Origin: Candidatus Opimibacter iunctus
GTDB taxonomy: Bacteria > Bacteroidota > Bacteroidia > Chitinophagales > Saprospiraceae
DNA: 64,000 bases
Assembly (NCBI GenBank): GCA_016716665.1
Contig: JADJVH010000010.1
Location: 1-64,000 of the forward strand
Direction: 5' to 3'
Part shown: piece by piece, positions 27,201-35,629 of the stretch
How the letters are laid out: each line of letters begins with the position of its first letter
Numbering within the stretch: the stretch's first letter is position 1
Translations under genes and position numbers: made by a program
The notes under the pieces: generated by a model
Databases searched by the model: none
What the model saw: the letters and a program-made list of their open reading frames with translations, nothing else
What the model was told of the DNA's origin: nothing

Positions 27201-27493
27201 GTTTCAAAATAGATATCTCCGTAACGTGGGAATGCTCCATACCATGCTATGTCAGAGGGCAGGCTGGTGCTGTCTTCAGGATGGTGACGGAATACTTTAA
27301 AGGTATACCCATCAAACCGGGCAACGCCTTCTTCACCCGTAAGCCATACATACCCTGTTGTGTCTTTATAAATCCCACTAATGGTACCTGATGGCAGCCC
27401 CTGCTCCTGCGTGTAATTGGTAAAGGTGTATTGCTGCTGCGCGATGGCGCACACAGCGAGAAGTAGAAAACTATATGGTAAAAGTTTCTTCAT
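24251..27493 (-). CDS. Sensor histidine kinase with two-component-regulator propeller and Y_Y_Y domain (HisKA_3)
   Basis: About 1080 residues. Signal peptide (KKLLPYSFLLLAVCAIAQQ), an extracytoplasmic double propeller with blades of the GNIWAGTENGLCKYN type (about 30-715), a Y_Y_Y domain (about 735-805, with KLAPGEYTFRVKASNSDGVW), one transmembrane helix, HisKA_3 with RDLHDDMGS, and HATPase_c (EDDGVGFN, GNGLKNM). The ATG at 27493 gives a proper signal peptide; an ATG five codons upstream is less likely. It ends 84 nt before the TPR kinase, and both should feed the LuxR-type regulator. It is divergent from the hybrid sensor at 27819. Confidence 0.92.
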   Translation of the reverse strand: MKKLLPYSFLLLAVCAIAQQQYTFTNYTQEQGLPSGTISGIYKDTTGYVWLTGEEGVARFDGYTFKVFRHHPEDSTSLPSDIAWYGAFPRYGDIYFETQGRFCKYDPASESFAFKMPFGDTIDLFRINEVKNTSDYYWAISKFSVFKISQSGTQRFALPYPIAPKDWRAIASANNGVLLSTNSIGKPQLLFLDEAHKTIKEVKVLDKKGVEDNSTYADVFLIGSDFYLFNKQSAFRFNPVTGAFEWHFDLKFIGRFDYAFQFYLPLNDSIVIIRSQTGFLNIINIHTGKEQLVYVNKKIPERTLTDRMILNCIADNKGGVWMGTAQMGIIHYQLSTGELTQYIHEPGNSNSLPGNMIDRILPDENGLIWASCFGNGMVKMEPENSLFKTGVPATAKDPYTKGQGWSANIRGFLETDEGYWIGTMNGLFSYSDETQLFTNIQHLCPGNIETRSGNYDRLLSQGFPVGSLARDHEGNVWIGTWYGELVIYNMRLKRSYSIRPPPLKDNNESIFRNIFCDSKNRLWISTWSSGICIVDGHAVDFEKINELEFEYHFPDAKDSAALPPGIAFVVIEDAEGNIWAGTENGLCKYNEQTKKWKRYANIPGNVNSLHNNSVRSFCLDQKGVLWIGTNGGGLNRYNKEQDNFTHFTKANGLTDDRIYSLVCDNNGMLWMGTNYGLCRFNPIDYSCKNFGEKDGIQNFEFNTGAAIKLIDGTLLIGGITGYNIIEPDKIESKKAAPPVVVISSFKVFDKETPIGNHTITLKYKENNLAFEFAALSYFKNQDNHYAYMLEGVDHDWIFSDTRRNVTYSKLAPGEYTFRVKASNSDGVWNESGTQLEITITPPWWQQTWFILLCLLVAIAIIYFIDSYERNRKKQMEAVRARISRDLHDDMGSTLQSISVMSEIARMKTLSDDQQESIPFIEKIGSASREMVEKMNDIVWAVNPQNDHFENIILHMRAFGGELLAGKDIALHFKADNGLNNIRLSMEKRKSFFLVYKEALNNAYKYSGAKNVNVEISKSNQTLTLVVEDDGVGFNMNEDRLKTGGNGLKNMNTRAAEMNGIVSITSAPGQGTKVSLEVNLK

Positions 27494-27818
27494 AAAGGAG
27501 TAGTCCAAAGTACAATTTATCTCCTTAGGGCGCTAATACTAACCACCTGATGATTGCAAACACATATTGATTAACAGCGCATTATGATATTTTCGCTACC
27601 GATTTGATAGTTATAGGAACCGCCCTAAAGTATATTTCTTATCATGTGCCGGCAATCAAACAGGATGTTTAATCTTCAAGCGGCTATTGGAGTCGCCCTT
27701 AAGTGTCCTGCTTCCATTTAGAGGTCCCGGATGTTGGAAATAGGTGTGGATTTATACGTAATGGATTTTTGATACAATGCAAAAAAGAACCATCATTGCA
27801 ATGCCTTTTCAATTCCAT
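27494..27818. promoter_or_regulatory. Divergent intergenic region with repeated CGCCCTWAAG words
   Basis: 325 bp between the divergent propeller kinases. It carries CGCCCTAAAGTAT (27621) and CGCCCTTAAGTGT (27694), 73 bp apart, and an inverted copy TTAGGGCG (27525-27532). These may be binding sites for the AraC-type output domain of the hybrid sensor encoded downstream. No clear -7 box was seen. Confidence 0.3.
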
Positions 27819-30800
27819 ATGAAACTGAAGTATACAAGTGTTCTTTTAATTTTTTTATACAGCTATCTCGGGAGCCAGACAGGTGCTACTATATCCCGAT
27901 TGACGGTCAATGACGGTCTCTCTCAGGGATTGATATTGGATATGATCCAAAGCAGAGATGGATTTATATGGATCGCTACCAAGGACGGGCTGAACAGATA
28001 TGATGGAACAAAATTTAAGGTTTTTTCAGTGGACCCTTTTGATCCCTTTGCCATTAGCGCCGGGGATGTACACTGCCTATTTGAGGATAGTCATGGTTGG
28101 ATATGGGTAGCACATACAGAAGGTGTAGATATTCTGGACCCTGTGCGTGGTCTCTTTTTTCATCTGGATATTGGAAAAAAATTAGCTGATGTCAATTCCA
28201 TTGCAGAGACAGATAACGGAAATATCTGGTTGGGTTTACATACTGAGATTCTCAGCATAAACCTGAATAAGGACGTATTGGATCAGGCACTAAAAAGTAA
28301 GAAATCAAATCTTGATCTTCATTTTTCAACCATTTCTTTACAAGACGTGAAAGATTGGTCTCAGGGAGAATTGTTCGCTAACCGATTGTATTATAGCCAT
28401 TCGAAATCTCTATTGGTAGCTACCAATCATGGTTTGTTCAAAATTGATCCTTCCACGAATATCATTACGCCTGAATTTCCAATGTTTGGTTTTACAATGG
28501 ATTGGATGGTTGAAAACAAATCGGGTGATCGTTTGATGCAAGTAGAAAATGGAACAGAATCAAAATGGGTGCGCATTTCAAACGGAGCAATTACGTATAA
28601 CAAAAGCAAAATACCCAATGTCGGTTTTCACGGGTTAGATGACAACGGGTATGCATGGTTGATTGTCAATAATAATGTAGAAAAATGGAAGCTTTCTGAA
28701 TTTATGAATGGCGGAAAACCTGAAATAACAGTTTTCCCTGGTCAGATAGGACTTGAAGGAAATAATGGGTTTGGCTATACATGCCTGATGATTGATCAAA
28801 GTGGTATTATCTGGCTCGGTACTTCCGGTTTTGGCATTGTTAAAATCAATGAAAACGGGCAAAAATTTAAAACAATACTTCCCGGCACGTCTCATCGAGC
28901 GCTTCGTGAAGATATGTCAGGAGCCATTTATACGATCGATGCTTATCATCATATATACGTTAAGAATTTTAATAAAAATTTGCCTAATACCGAATTAACA
29001 ATTACTACAGACAGGGTAATGGCATATGATCAGGAAGGCAATCTTTGGTGGATAACGGATAAATTGAACCGCAGAGATGCAAAATCAGGAATCATTACTT
29101 CATTTCCTTTCATGGATGTTCTATCCCTGATTTTTGATGGTAACGGGCGACCAATAGGTGTCAGTGAAAATGGTTTGCACCGATTTGATCCAGTCACACA
29201 AACGAAGCAAGATTTTCTATTTGACCATGCCCGAAAGAAAATGACCGATTACTCCTATTTTTTATATAAAGATGTAAATGAAGTGATTTGGATCTATAGC
29301 CTTGAAGGATTAATCAGCGCTACACCCATTGTATCAGGATATCAATATCACTACTATGTCAATCATCCGGAAGATATCAACTCCCTATCGACGAATACGG
29401 TGTTGAGTGTTCAGGATGATCCTATCGAACCCAATAGGTTTCTTTGGGTTGGCACCAAAGGTGGTGGACTCAATCGCCTGGAAAAGTCAACGGGTAGATT
29501 CAAAAAATACAGCAGACAACAAGGATTGCCAGACAACGTGATTTATGGCATCCTGGCAGAAGACAAGCCAAAGGACAATACAGAGAGTGGATACATTTGG
29601 CTAAGTACCAACCATGGTCTCTGTCGATTTGATGTAAGACAGGAAACTGTAAAAAATTTCACAGTTGCCGATGGCTTGCAAGCCAATGAATTTAATGCCC
29701 CGGGGTATTTAAAAACAAGAGATGGTCATTTCATATTTGCCGGAGTGAATGGCATCAATATGTTTCACCCCGACAGTTTGAATTTCAACGAACATCTGCC
29801 CCTGGTACAAATCGTCGGATTGAAGGTAAATAATACAGAAACTCCATTCTCTGGTCATGTACCACTCGAATTTTCCCATGATCAAAATCTGCTGAACTTT
29901 GAATTTGCAGCTTTGGAATTTACCAATCCAACCAAAAATCAGTATCGGTATCAATTGTTGGGTGTAGGTAAAGGTTGGGTAGATCTGGGAAATAAAAACA
30001 ATGTCCAGTTTGCCAATCTGGCCCCCGGAGAGTATACCTTCCGGGTACGAGGGAGCAATAACGATGGTCAATGGAGTAAAGATTTCGCTGAGTTGAGGTT
30101 TAGGATCAACAGCCCATGGTACGCGACCTGGTGGGCCTATATGTTTTATGCAGGCATGATTTCCTTGGGATTAAGCTATTTGTATAAATACCAATTGCGT
30201 CAGAAATTAAAGCTGGAAGAGACCGCCAGGCTCAGGGAAATGGATGAATTTAAAAGTAAGTTTTTCACCAATATCACCCATGAATTCAGGACTCCACTCA
30301 CACTGATTTTAGGAATGAGTGACCAGTTAGCGCAAAACGAAAAAGATAATGATTCTCAAAAGAAAATAGGACTCATCAAGCGCAATGGCGAGAACTTATT
30401 GCGACTGGTCAATCAGATTTTGGATTTGTCCAAACTCGAATCCAACGCTTTACAATTGCAATATCAACACGCCGATGTTTTAGCCTATCTGAAGTATATA
30501 GCGGAGAGTTTGCATTCATTGGCCAATGCCCAAAATCTCATGTTGAGGGTAGAAAGTGATCAGGCCAAAATCGAAATGGATTATGATCCGGATCGCTTAC
30601 TGCAAATCATGTACAACCTGCTATCGAATGCCATAAAATTTACGCCATCAGGTGGAAAGATCATCGTCCAGGCCAATCAAAAAGATCAATGGTTACATAT
30701 TTCAGTAGCTGATACCGGAGTTGGCATTTCAGAGCACGAACTGCCTTATTTGTTTGACCGGTTTTTTCAAGCCAGGAATCAGGACCATGCGAAAGCAGGC

Positions 30801-31784
30801 GGAACAGGTATCGGCCTGGCGTTGACCAGTGAACTGATCAAAGCAATGGGTGGCACCATAAAGGCAGAAAGTAAAACGAATACGGGTACGAAATTTTTAG
30901 TAAGACTTCCCATCACCCATCAGGCTCCAATAGAAAGTACAAATGCACGTTTTGAGGATAAACTGCCAGGTTCTTCTGCATTGGATGATCCAAATCTGAT
31001 GGCGCCTATAGATCCTTACCAAAGTGGCTTGCAAGGTCCACAAATCCTCCTCATTGAAGACAATCCCGATGTGGTGGAATACCTGACCTACTGCCTTAAA
31101 CAAAATTTTCAACTTGAGTTTGCATTCAATGGTAAGGCAGGAATTGAGAAAGCTTTATCGATCGTGCCTGACCTCATTATTAGTGATGTCATGATGCCGA
31201 TAAAAGATGGTTTTGAGGTATTAGATGCGCTTAAGCACGATGAAAGAACAAGCCATATTCCCATTATTTTGCTGACGGCCAAAGCAGATATTCAAAGCCG
31301 GCTTACAGGCCTGAGAAAAGGCGCTGATGGATATCTCGCCAAACCTTTTCACCAGGAAGAACTCATCGTCGTCACAGAAAATCTTTTGGAAACCCGGACA
31401 CGACTCCAATTAAAGTATCAACAAAATCAATGGATCACTCCTGCCCCTGCTGAACAGGCATCTGAAGACATGGAAGATGCCTTTCTTCAAAAATTCAGGA
31501 AAGTGGTGGAAGCCAACATGTCCGACGCTGATCTTGAAATGCCCCGCTTAGAACGAGCCCTATCTATGAGTCGAAGCCAGATCTACCGAAAGATCAAGGC
31601 ACTCACAGACAAGTCCCCCAGCCTCCTGATACGAAGTATAAGGCTACACCATGGCCGCCATCTACTGTTGACCACCCAACTCAGTGTATCGGAGATAGCT
31701 TACTCCGTGGGCTATAATGCAGTCAACAACTTCTCCGATGCTTATCTGGATGAGTTTGGCGAAAGACCGTCGAAATCGCGGTGA
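27819..31784 (+). CDS. Hybrid two-component system protein (propeller, Y_Y_Y, kinase, receiver, AraC HTH)
   Basis: About 1320 residues, with sensor and regulator in one chain. Signal peptide (KLKYTSVLLIFLYSYLGSQ), propeller blades (GFIWIATKDGLNRYDG, GIIWLGTSGFGIVKI), Y_Y_Y (FANLAPGEYTFRVRGSNNDGQW), one transmembrane helix, HisKA (NITHEFRTPLT), HATPase_c (TGIGLALT), receiver (ILLIEDNPD, DLIISDVMMP, GYLAKPF), and a C-terminal AraC helix-turn-helix (MSRSQIYRKI, VSEIAYSVGYNAVNNFSDAYLDEFGERPS). In Bacteroidota these HTCS proteins usually control polysaccharide loci, but no SusC/SusD pair is in this window. The Met at 27819 gives the best signal peptide; the upstream ATG at 27777 would add 14 residues. 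Confidence 0.92.
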   Translation: MKLKYTSVLLIFLYSYLGSQTGATISRLTVNDGLSQGLILDMIQSRDGFIWIATKDGLNRYDGTKFKVFSVDPFDPFAISAGDVHCLFEDSHGWIWVAHTEGVDILDPVRGLFFHLDIGKKLADVNSIAETDNGNIWLGLHTEILSINLNKDVLDQALKSKKSNLDLHFSTISLQDVKDWSQGELFANRLYYSHSKSLLVATNHGLFKIDPSTNIITPEFPMFGFTMDWMVENKSGDRLMQVENGTESKWVRISNGAITYNKSKIPNVGFHGLDDNGYAWLIVNNNVEKWKLSEFMNGGKPEITVFPGQIGLEGNNGFGYTCLMIDQSGIIWLGTSGFGIVKINENGQKFKTILPGTSHRALREDMSGAIYTIDAYHHIYVKNFNKNLPNTELTITTDRVMAYDQEGNLWWITDKLNRRDAKSGIITSFPFMDVLSLIFDGNGRPIGVSENGLHRFDPVTQTKQDFLFDHARKKMTDYSYFLYKDVNEVIWIYSLEGLISATPIVSGYQYHYYVNHPEDINSLSTNTVLSVQDDPIEPNRFLWVGTKGGGLNRLEKSTGRFKKYSRQQGLPDNVIYGILAEDKPKDNTESGYIWLSTNHGLCRFDVRQETVKNFTVADGLQANEFNAPGYLKTRDGHFIFAGVNGINMFHPDSLNFNEHLPLVQIVGLKVNNTETPFSGHVPLEFSHDQNLLNFEFAALEFTNPTKNQYRYQLLGVGKGWVDLGNKNNVQFANLAPGEYTFRVRGSNNDGQWSKDFAELRFRINSPWYATWWAYMFYAGMISLGLSYLYKYQLRQKLKLEETARLREMDEFKSKFFTNITHEFRTPLTLILGMSDQLAQNEKDNDSQKKIGLIKRNGENLLRLVNQILDLSKLESNALQLQYQHADVLAYLKYIAESLHSLANAQNLMLRVESDQAKIEMDYDPDRLLQIMYNLLSNAIKFTPSGGKIIVQANQKDQWLHISVADTGVGISEHELPYLFDRFFQARNQDHAKAGGTGIGLALTSELIKAMGGTIKAESKTNTGTKFLVRLPITHQAPIESTNARFEDKLPGSSALDDPNLMAPIDPYQSGLQGPQILLIEDNPDVVEYLTYCLKQNFQLEFAFNGKAGIEKALSIVPDLIISDVMMPIKDGFEVLDALKHDERTSHIPIILLTAKADIQSRLTGLRKGADGYLAKPFHQEELIVVTENLLETRTRLQLKYQQNQWITPAPAEQASEDMEDAFLQKFRKVVEANMSDADLEMPRLERALSMSRSQIYRKIKALTDKSPSLLIRSIRLHHGRHLLLTTQLSVSEIAYSVGYNAVNNFSDAYLDEFGERPSKSR

Positions 31785-31790
31785 AGTATG

Positions 31791-32029
31791 AGATTCCTCA
31801 CTCCGCAGGGTTCGTTTGGCATGACATGCCTATTCTCACAATGAAGAAGATTTCTCCCTTCGGTCGAAATGACCATGCCTATTCTCATGATGAAGAAGAT
31901 TTCTCCCTTCGGTCGAAATGACCATGCCTATTCTCATGATGAATTGTAGAGGGGAAGGCGGCTGTGCCGCCGCCTTCCCCTCTACAATAATAAATGGCAA
32001 TATGTCATTCCGACCGAAGGGAGGAATCT
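31791..32029. repeat. Interspersed repeat modules and 49-bp tandem repeat after the hybrid sensor gene
   Basis: One B module (31791-31826, gattcctcactccgcaggg through catgaca) is followed by two tandem 49-bp units starting catgcctattctca. Each unit contains an A module (31848-31873 and 31897-31922, core CCCTTCGGTCGAAATGAC). A third A module in inverse orientation lies at 32004-32029 beyond a perfect hairpin. Modules A and B share gtcattccga...gaggaatct words, so they are related. Confidence 0.7.
31944..31987. repeat. Perfect 19-bp GC-rich hairpin
   Basis: TTGTAGAGGGGAAGGCGGC pairs perfectly with its complement across a six-base loop (TGTGCC). A similar hairpin with a different outer stem lies at 32571-32641. 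It may act as a bidirectional terminator or be a mobile structured element. Confidence 0.75.
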
Positions 32030-32433
32030 CCATTGACGGCTTCATTTTCCTTTTGTACGGGCTTTAGAATTTCCTGGTCTTGCTGAAGCTCCCTGATTAG
32101 ATTGTCTACTTGTTGTGAAAAGGATACGGTATTACGTATAAAGCCATGTTCAGTCACCAAAACCTTCCATTCAGGATTTACTTTGTTGATGAGGTTCTCC
32201 TTTTTTTGGCGGCTCCATTTTTTGATTTCTTTCTCCCGACAAATCGCCTGATTGAATGGAGAATGTTCCTCGTAATAAATACAAAACTCAAGATTATATC
32301 GGGCTGTAAAAGAACCCTGATTTACATGGTTTTTATGCTCATAGACTCTTCGGCACAGATCGTTTGTAACACCAATGTATAATGTCGTGCGACCCTTATT
32401 AGTCATTATATAAACAAATCCTGTTGTGCTCAT
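32005..32433 (-). CDS. GIY-YIG nuclease family protein
   Basis: A 142-residue single-domain nuclease. The GIY-YIG signature is seen as FVYIMTNKGRTTLYIGVTNDLCRRVYEHK, with the catalytic Arg and the EH that follows, then REKEIKKW and a N-P-E-W motif typical of the Bacteroidota branch. Such single-domain proteins cut DNA or are UPF0213-like with unknown role. The last ten or so codons (DSSLRSE) and the stop lie inside an A-type interspersed repeat, so the gene tail is made of repeat sequence. It is surrounded by repeats and hairpins on both sides and has no operon partner. Confidence 0.85.
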   Translation of the reverse strand: MSTTGFVYIMTNKGRTTLYIGVTNDLCRRVYEHKNHVNQGSFTARYNLEFCIYYEEHSPFNQAICREKEIKKWSRQKKENLINKVNPEWKVLVTEHGFIRNTVSFSQQVDNLIRELQQDQEILKPVQKENEAVNGDSSLRSE

Positions 32434-33021
32434 ACGATTAAGATAGAATGCATTGTCACTTCGTCAATGGATACTTATTTAAAAATAAGGTTTCTCCAGA
32501 TGATAAAATTTATTCCTAAAAGAAATTCCTCTCTCCGCAGGCTCCGTTCGGAATGACGGCTCCTTTCGCTTGGTAAAAAAAAAGGAAAGGGAGGAAAGCA
32601 GCGGCTTTGCCGCCGCTTTCCTCCCTTTCCTTTTTCTACCAGGTAAGACGTTGCGGTCATTTCGACCGAAGGGAGAAATCTGCTGTATGAGATCCCTCAC
32701 TCTGCAAGCTACGTTCGGAATGACATGCATTACTTTATTTAATACGGAGAGCAGCCGTCATTTCGACCGAAGGGAGAAATTTCTTTAGTCCATAGCCATT
32801 GGTGTCTTGCAACACATATATTGCTGTAATTCAACAACATATCGCCCGGCGCTCACCCATGATGCAACCTCACAGGTAATCTTATTTCTCCCTTCTGCAC
32901 CCTCTCAGGTAATGTTTGAACGCTGACCGGATGTCCTTTCCAGCCTTTCCACGGTCTTTTGTGGGGTCGTGAGCATTCACGTACAAAGCATCCATTTCAA
33001 TAACTTCTAAACTGTCTAAAG
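32434..33021. other. Intergenic region full of interspersed repeats, no gene
   Basis: It contains a B module (32523-32558), a large hairpin (32571-32641), an A module (32656-32681), a B module (32689-32727) and an A module (32757-32782). After that comes about 240 bp of unremarkable sequence with the direct repeat CCTCwCAGGTAAT, which includes the leader of the next gene. Open frames here encode only translated repeat sequence. Confidence 0.6.
32571..32641. repeat. Long A/G-rich hairpin with GCGGC-TTT-GCCGC tip
   Basis: The left arm from TGGTA through AAAGGAAAGGGAGGAAAG and GCGGC pairs with the right arm ending TACCA, with one A-C mismatch near the tip. It has the same GCGGC tip as the hairpin at 31944-31987 but a different outer stem, so pairing is kept while sequence changes. 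Confidence 0.7.
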
Positions 33022-35370
33022 ATGATTACCTTATTACCATTACAACTAACAAAACCTAAAGGACGAATGGCTTTGATAGCCGTGATCCTGTTTTTACTCC
33101 ACCCTTTGGTTGATGCCCAGACCTCAAATTTCAGAATTCAAAACTTTAGCGCTGAAATTACCAATGCAAGAGGTGGATTGTGCGACAACGTACCGCAGGC
33201 TTATGGCAGCAACCTTTCGAGCAGCTTTGGGTCCAATCCTGATGCCTTCAGCATTAACAATGTGAATACTTCCACATTCCTGACGAATGCCTTTGCAGCT
33301 ATTCCCAAAGAAAAATATTTTAGAGCCAAAGCAAGGGAGACCTTAGATCTTACTATGGACGTAATTGTTGCTGATACCATAGTAGGCATTACAACATACA
33401 AAGCTCAGGGTATCAGCAATGTTAGAGTTCATTTGTGATATCTTAGCCCGAATGGATTTGTACTACAGGAAACAGACCCTATCGTTAATTTTGCATTCGG
33501 ATTAGGTGGTGGGGGATTTGGGTGGGGTGTGACTGGCTCATTATTCGCTCAGTCTGGAAAGAATAAATTTTACTCTGCAGCAGAAGCAGCCTTCATGGTT
33601 TTTAGTTACACACAGGTTTTTGTTGATCCAAATACAAATCTGCAGATCCAGCGCGCGATCAGTGTCATGTTGCCCTTTATCGTAGAAGGCATTATCGATC
33701 AACAGGTAGATTCACTGGGAATAATTACAGAGCCCCAGATTCCTTACATGGTCTTACACGATCCTCCGGGAGACGGAAGTTTTACCGCCTTCGAGGAGGG
33801 CAAAACGGCCTGCAGAAGCCTTGAAACCAGCTTTTCACAAGATGAAAGTAACACGACCAATGCATCACTCAAACTTGGGTATGCCGGTTCTGTGGGCGTG
33901 ATTGTGGTGGTGGACATTGAAATCTATGTGGAGTTTTCGGGCAGCGTGGGCCTTGGTAATTTTAATATGAAAACAACATCCAATGAGTCATGCCTCACCC
34001 TCAATAAGGCGTTTGCCACTTCCAGTAGTAATGGCTTTAAGGATGGAGGAGATTTATTTGTAGGATATGGTATCGATATGGCGTACGGGGTGTTTAGACA
34101 AGTGGTCATCGATTCACAAAGCTGTACAGGTCGGATTGAAAAAAATCTGGTGTATCGCCCTATCAAAACGGCGGAATCCATCAGAGAATTTGCATTGGAT
34201 GAAGCCGGCATCAGATCAGAAATAGCCCGTCTTCAAAAAGTCGTGGATGATACGCTGCTGATTGTTAAAACCAGGGCAGACGCTGAAAATCAAATTAAAG
34301 TGTGGCAACAGGTCATTGATCTGAATGAAGAAAATAAGCTTAACGCTACCGTTTCGATTGATCCGAATATAACTTTTGGTGGTGGGGCCGAAATCAACAG
34401 ATCAAAATCAATGGAAGTAACAGAATCATCAACGCTTACGGTTGAAAATTACATTGATGCCACTGCCGGATTACAAGGGGTGGTGAATATTGGAGGTTCT
34501 GGCTTTTCAGCGGGCTATGAATATTCATCATCAAAGCACTTTGGTGCTACCACTGCTGCAACCAATGCCATCAGCAATACATTATCGTACACCCTGACGG
34601 ATGCTAATCAGGAAGACAAATTTATTGTAGATGTTCTTCGTGATCCGATGTATGGTACGCCTGTATTCAGATTAAATGCCGGATCACAGACCAGTTGCCC
34701 ATATGAAGGTGGATATCAATTGGATCAGCCTGAACTCCGGCATAGTGGAAGCCTGAATGACACTATCTACTCAGATGGTAATGCCATAGGATCTTCAGTT
34801 ATATTCAAAGTAGACCTCTGCAATGAGTCGAAGGAAGACCGTACCTACAATCTTGCATTGAAGGCCAACTCTAACCTAAACGGTGCCGTTGTTTCTGCGG
34901 CTGGCGTTCCACTGAATGGCAATGACCTGGGTCAGAAGTTTGATATACCTGCCAATAGTTGTCTGGAAGATTTAATTATCGAGGTTAAACAACTATCCAC
35001 AGGCAGTCCTTTGTCCTATCCAAACCTTGAATTGTATTTATACTCTCCTTGTGAAGAAGGAATACAATCCAGTGTATTTGCTTCCGTTTATTTCGGAGAT
35101 GCTACGGGTGTAAAGGATCTGGCAGACAACAACCTGCTCAGTGTATTCCCTAATCCGACCACAGGTTTGTTGCAGGTCAATCTTCCGGAAGGAAAGACCA
35201 TGGAATCTGTTCGTGTGATGGATATGTCAGGCAAATGTGTGCAGTCTATTAAACTTAACGATGCCACATCTACACTTGAACTTAATCTGGGTGACTTGCC
35301 TAAAGGGCTTTATGTACTGCAAGCCCGGGGTGAAAGTCAGGTATTTGTAAAACAGGTGGCGGTCAACTAA
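33022..35370 (+). pseudogene. Large secreted T9SS protein, interrupted by one in-frame TGA
   Basis: The reading frame runs from ATG 33022 to 35370 in one frame, broken only by TGA at 33436-33438. The codons after the stop (33439 to 33528) are open and lead straight into the rest. The protein of about 780 residues has a signal peptide (ending LVDAQT), the core with EPQIPYMVLHDPPGD and SCPYEGGYQ, and a T9SS type A sorting domain (SVFPNPTTGLLQ through GLYVLQA). It is a paralogue of the 12697-15468 protein without the ricin-like part. The rest of the frame shows no decay, so the stop may be recent or a base-call error. A ribosome could restart at 33529 or later, but that piece would lack a signal peptide. 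Confidence 0.75.
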
Positions 35371-35397
35371 CACAAGATATCATAGACAGCAGTTATG

Positions 35398-35434
35398 GCC
35401 CTTGCCAGTCGTTTGATTGGCAGGGGCTTTTTTT
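35398..35434 (+). terminator. Intrinsic terminator
   Basis: A 10-bp stem (GCCCTTGCCA and TGGCAGGGGC, one G-T wobble) with a ten-base loop is followed by seven T residues. It lies 28 nt past the stop codon of the T9SS gene. Confidence 0.8.
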
Positions 35435-35629
35435 CGTCGGGACGGCAAGTCATTGGTAGAAACCAGGGCTACCTACTTTACTATTTTATTTATTGATTCA
35501 TTTACAGTGGGGGACAAAGTTTCTATGTGTCTGTTCCCCTGACGATTTACAATAAAAGAACAAAATAGTATGTCAACCGACGAGTGTCATGCCACCCGGT
35601 TCAAGTTGCTTATAATACCGTGAAGAGTA

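Noticed and set aside
27777..31784. Assignment of the hybrid sensor/AraC protein to a polysaccharide utilisation locus
   Set aside because: No SusC/SusD or glycan-degrading genes are adjacent; the GH genes lie 16 kb away under their own AraC regulator.
31826..31935. Direct repeats resembling a short CRISPR array
   Set aside because: The units are 49 bp, adjacent with no unique spacers, and there are no cas genes; they are tandem copies of an interspersed repeat.
32475..32788. Open frames on both strands rich in Arg/Ser/Glu
   Set aside because: They only translate the interspersed A/B modules and the hairpin; no start signals or protein-like domains.
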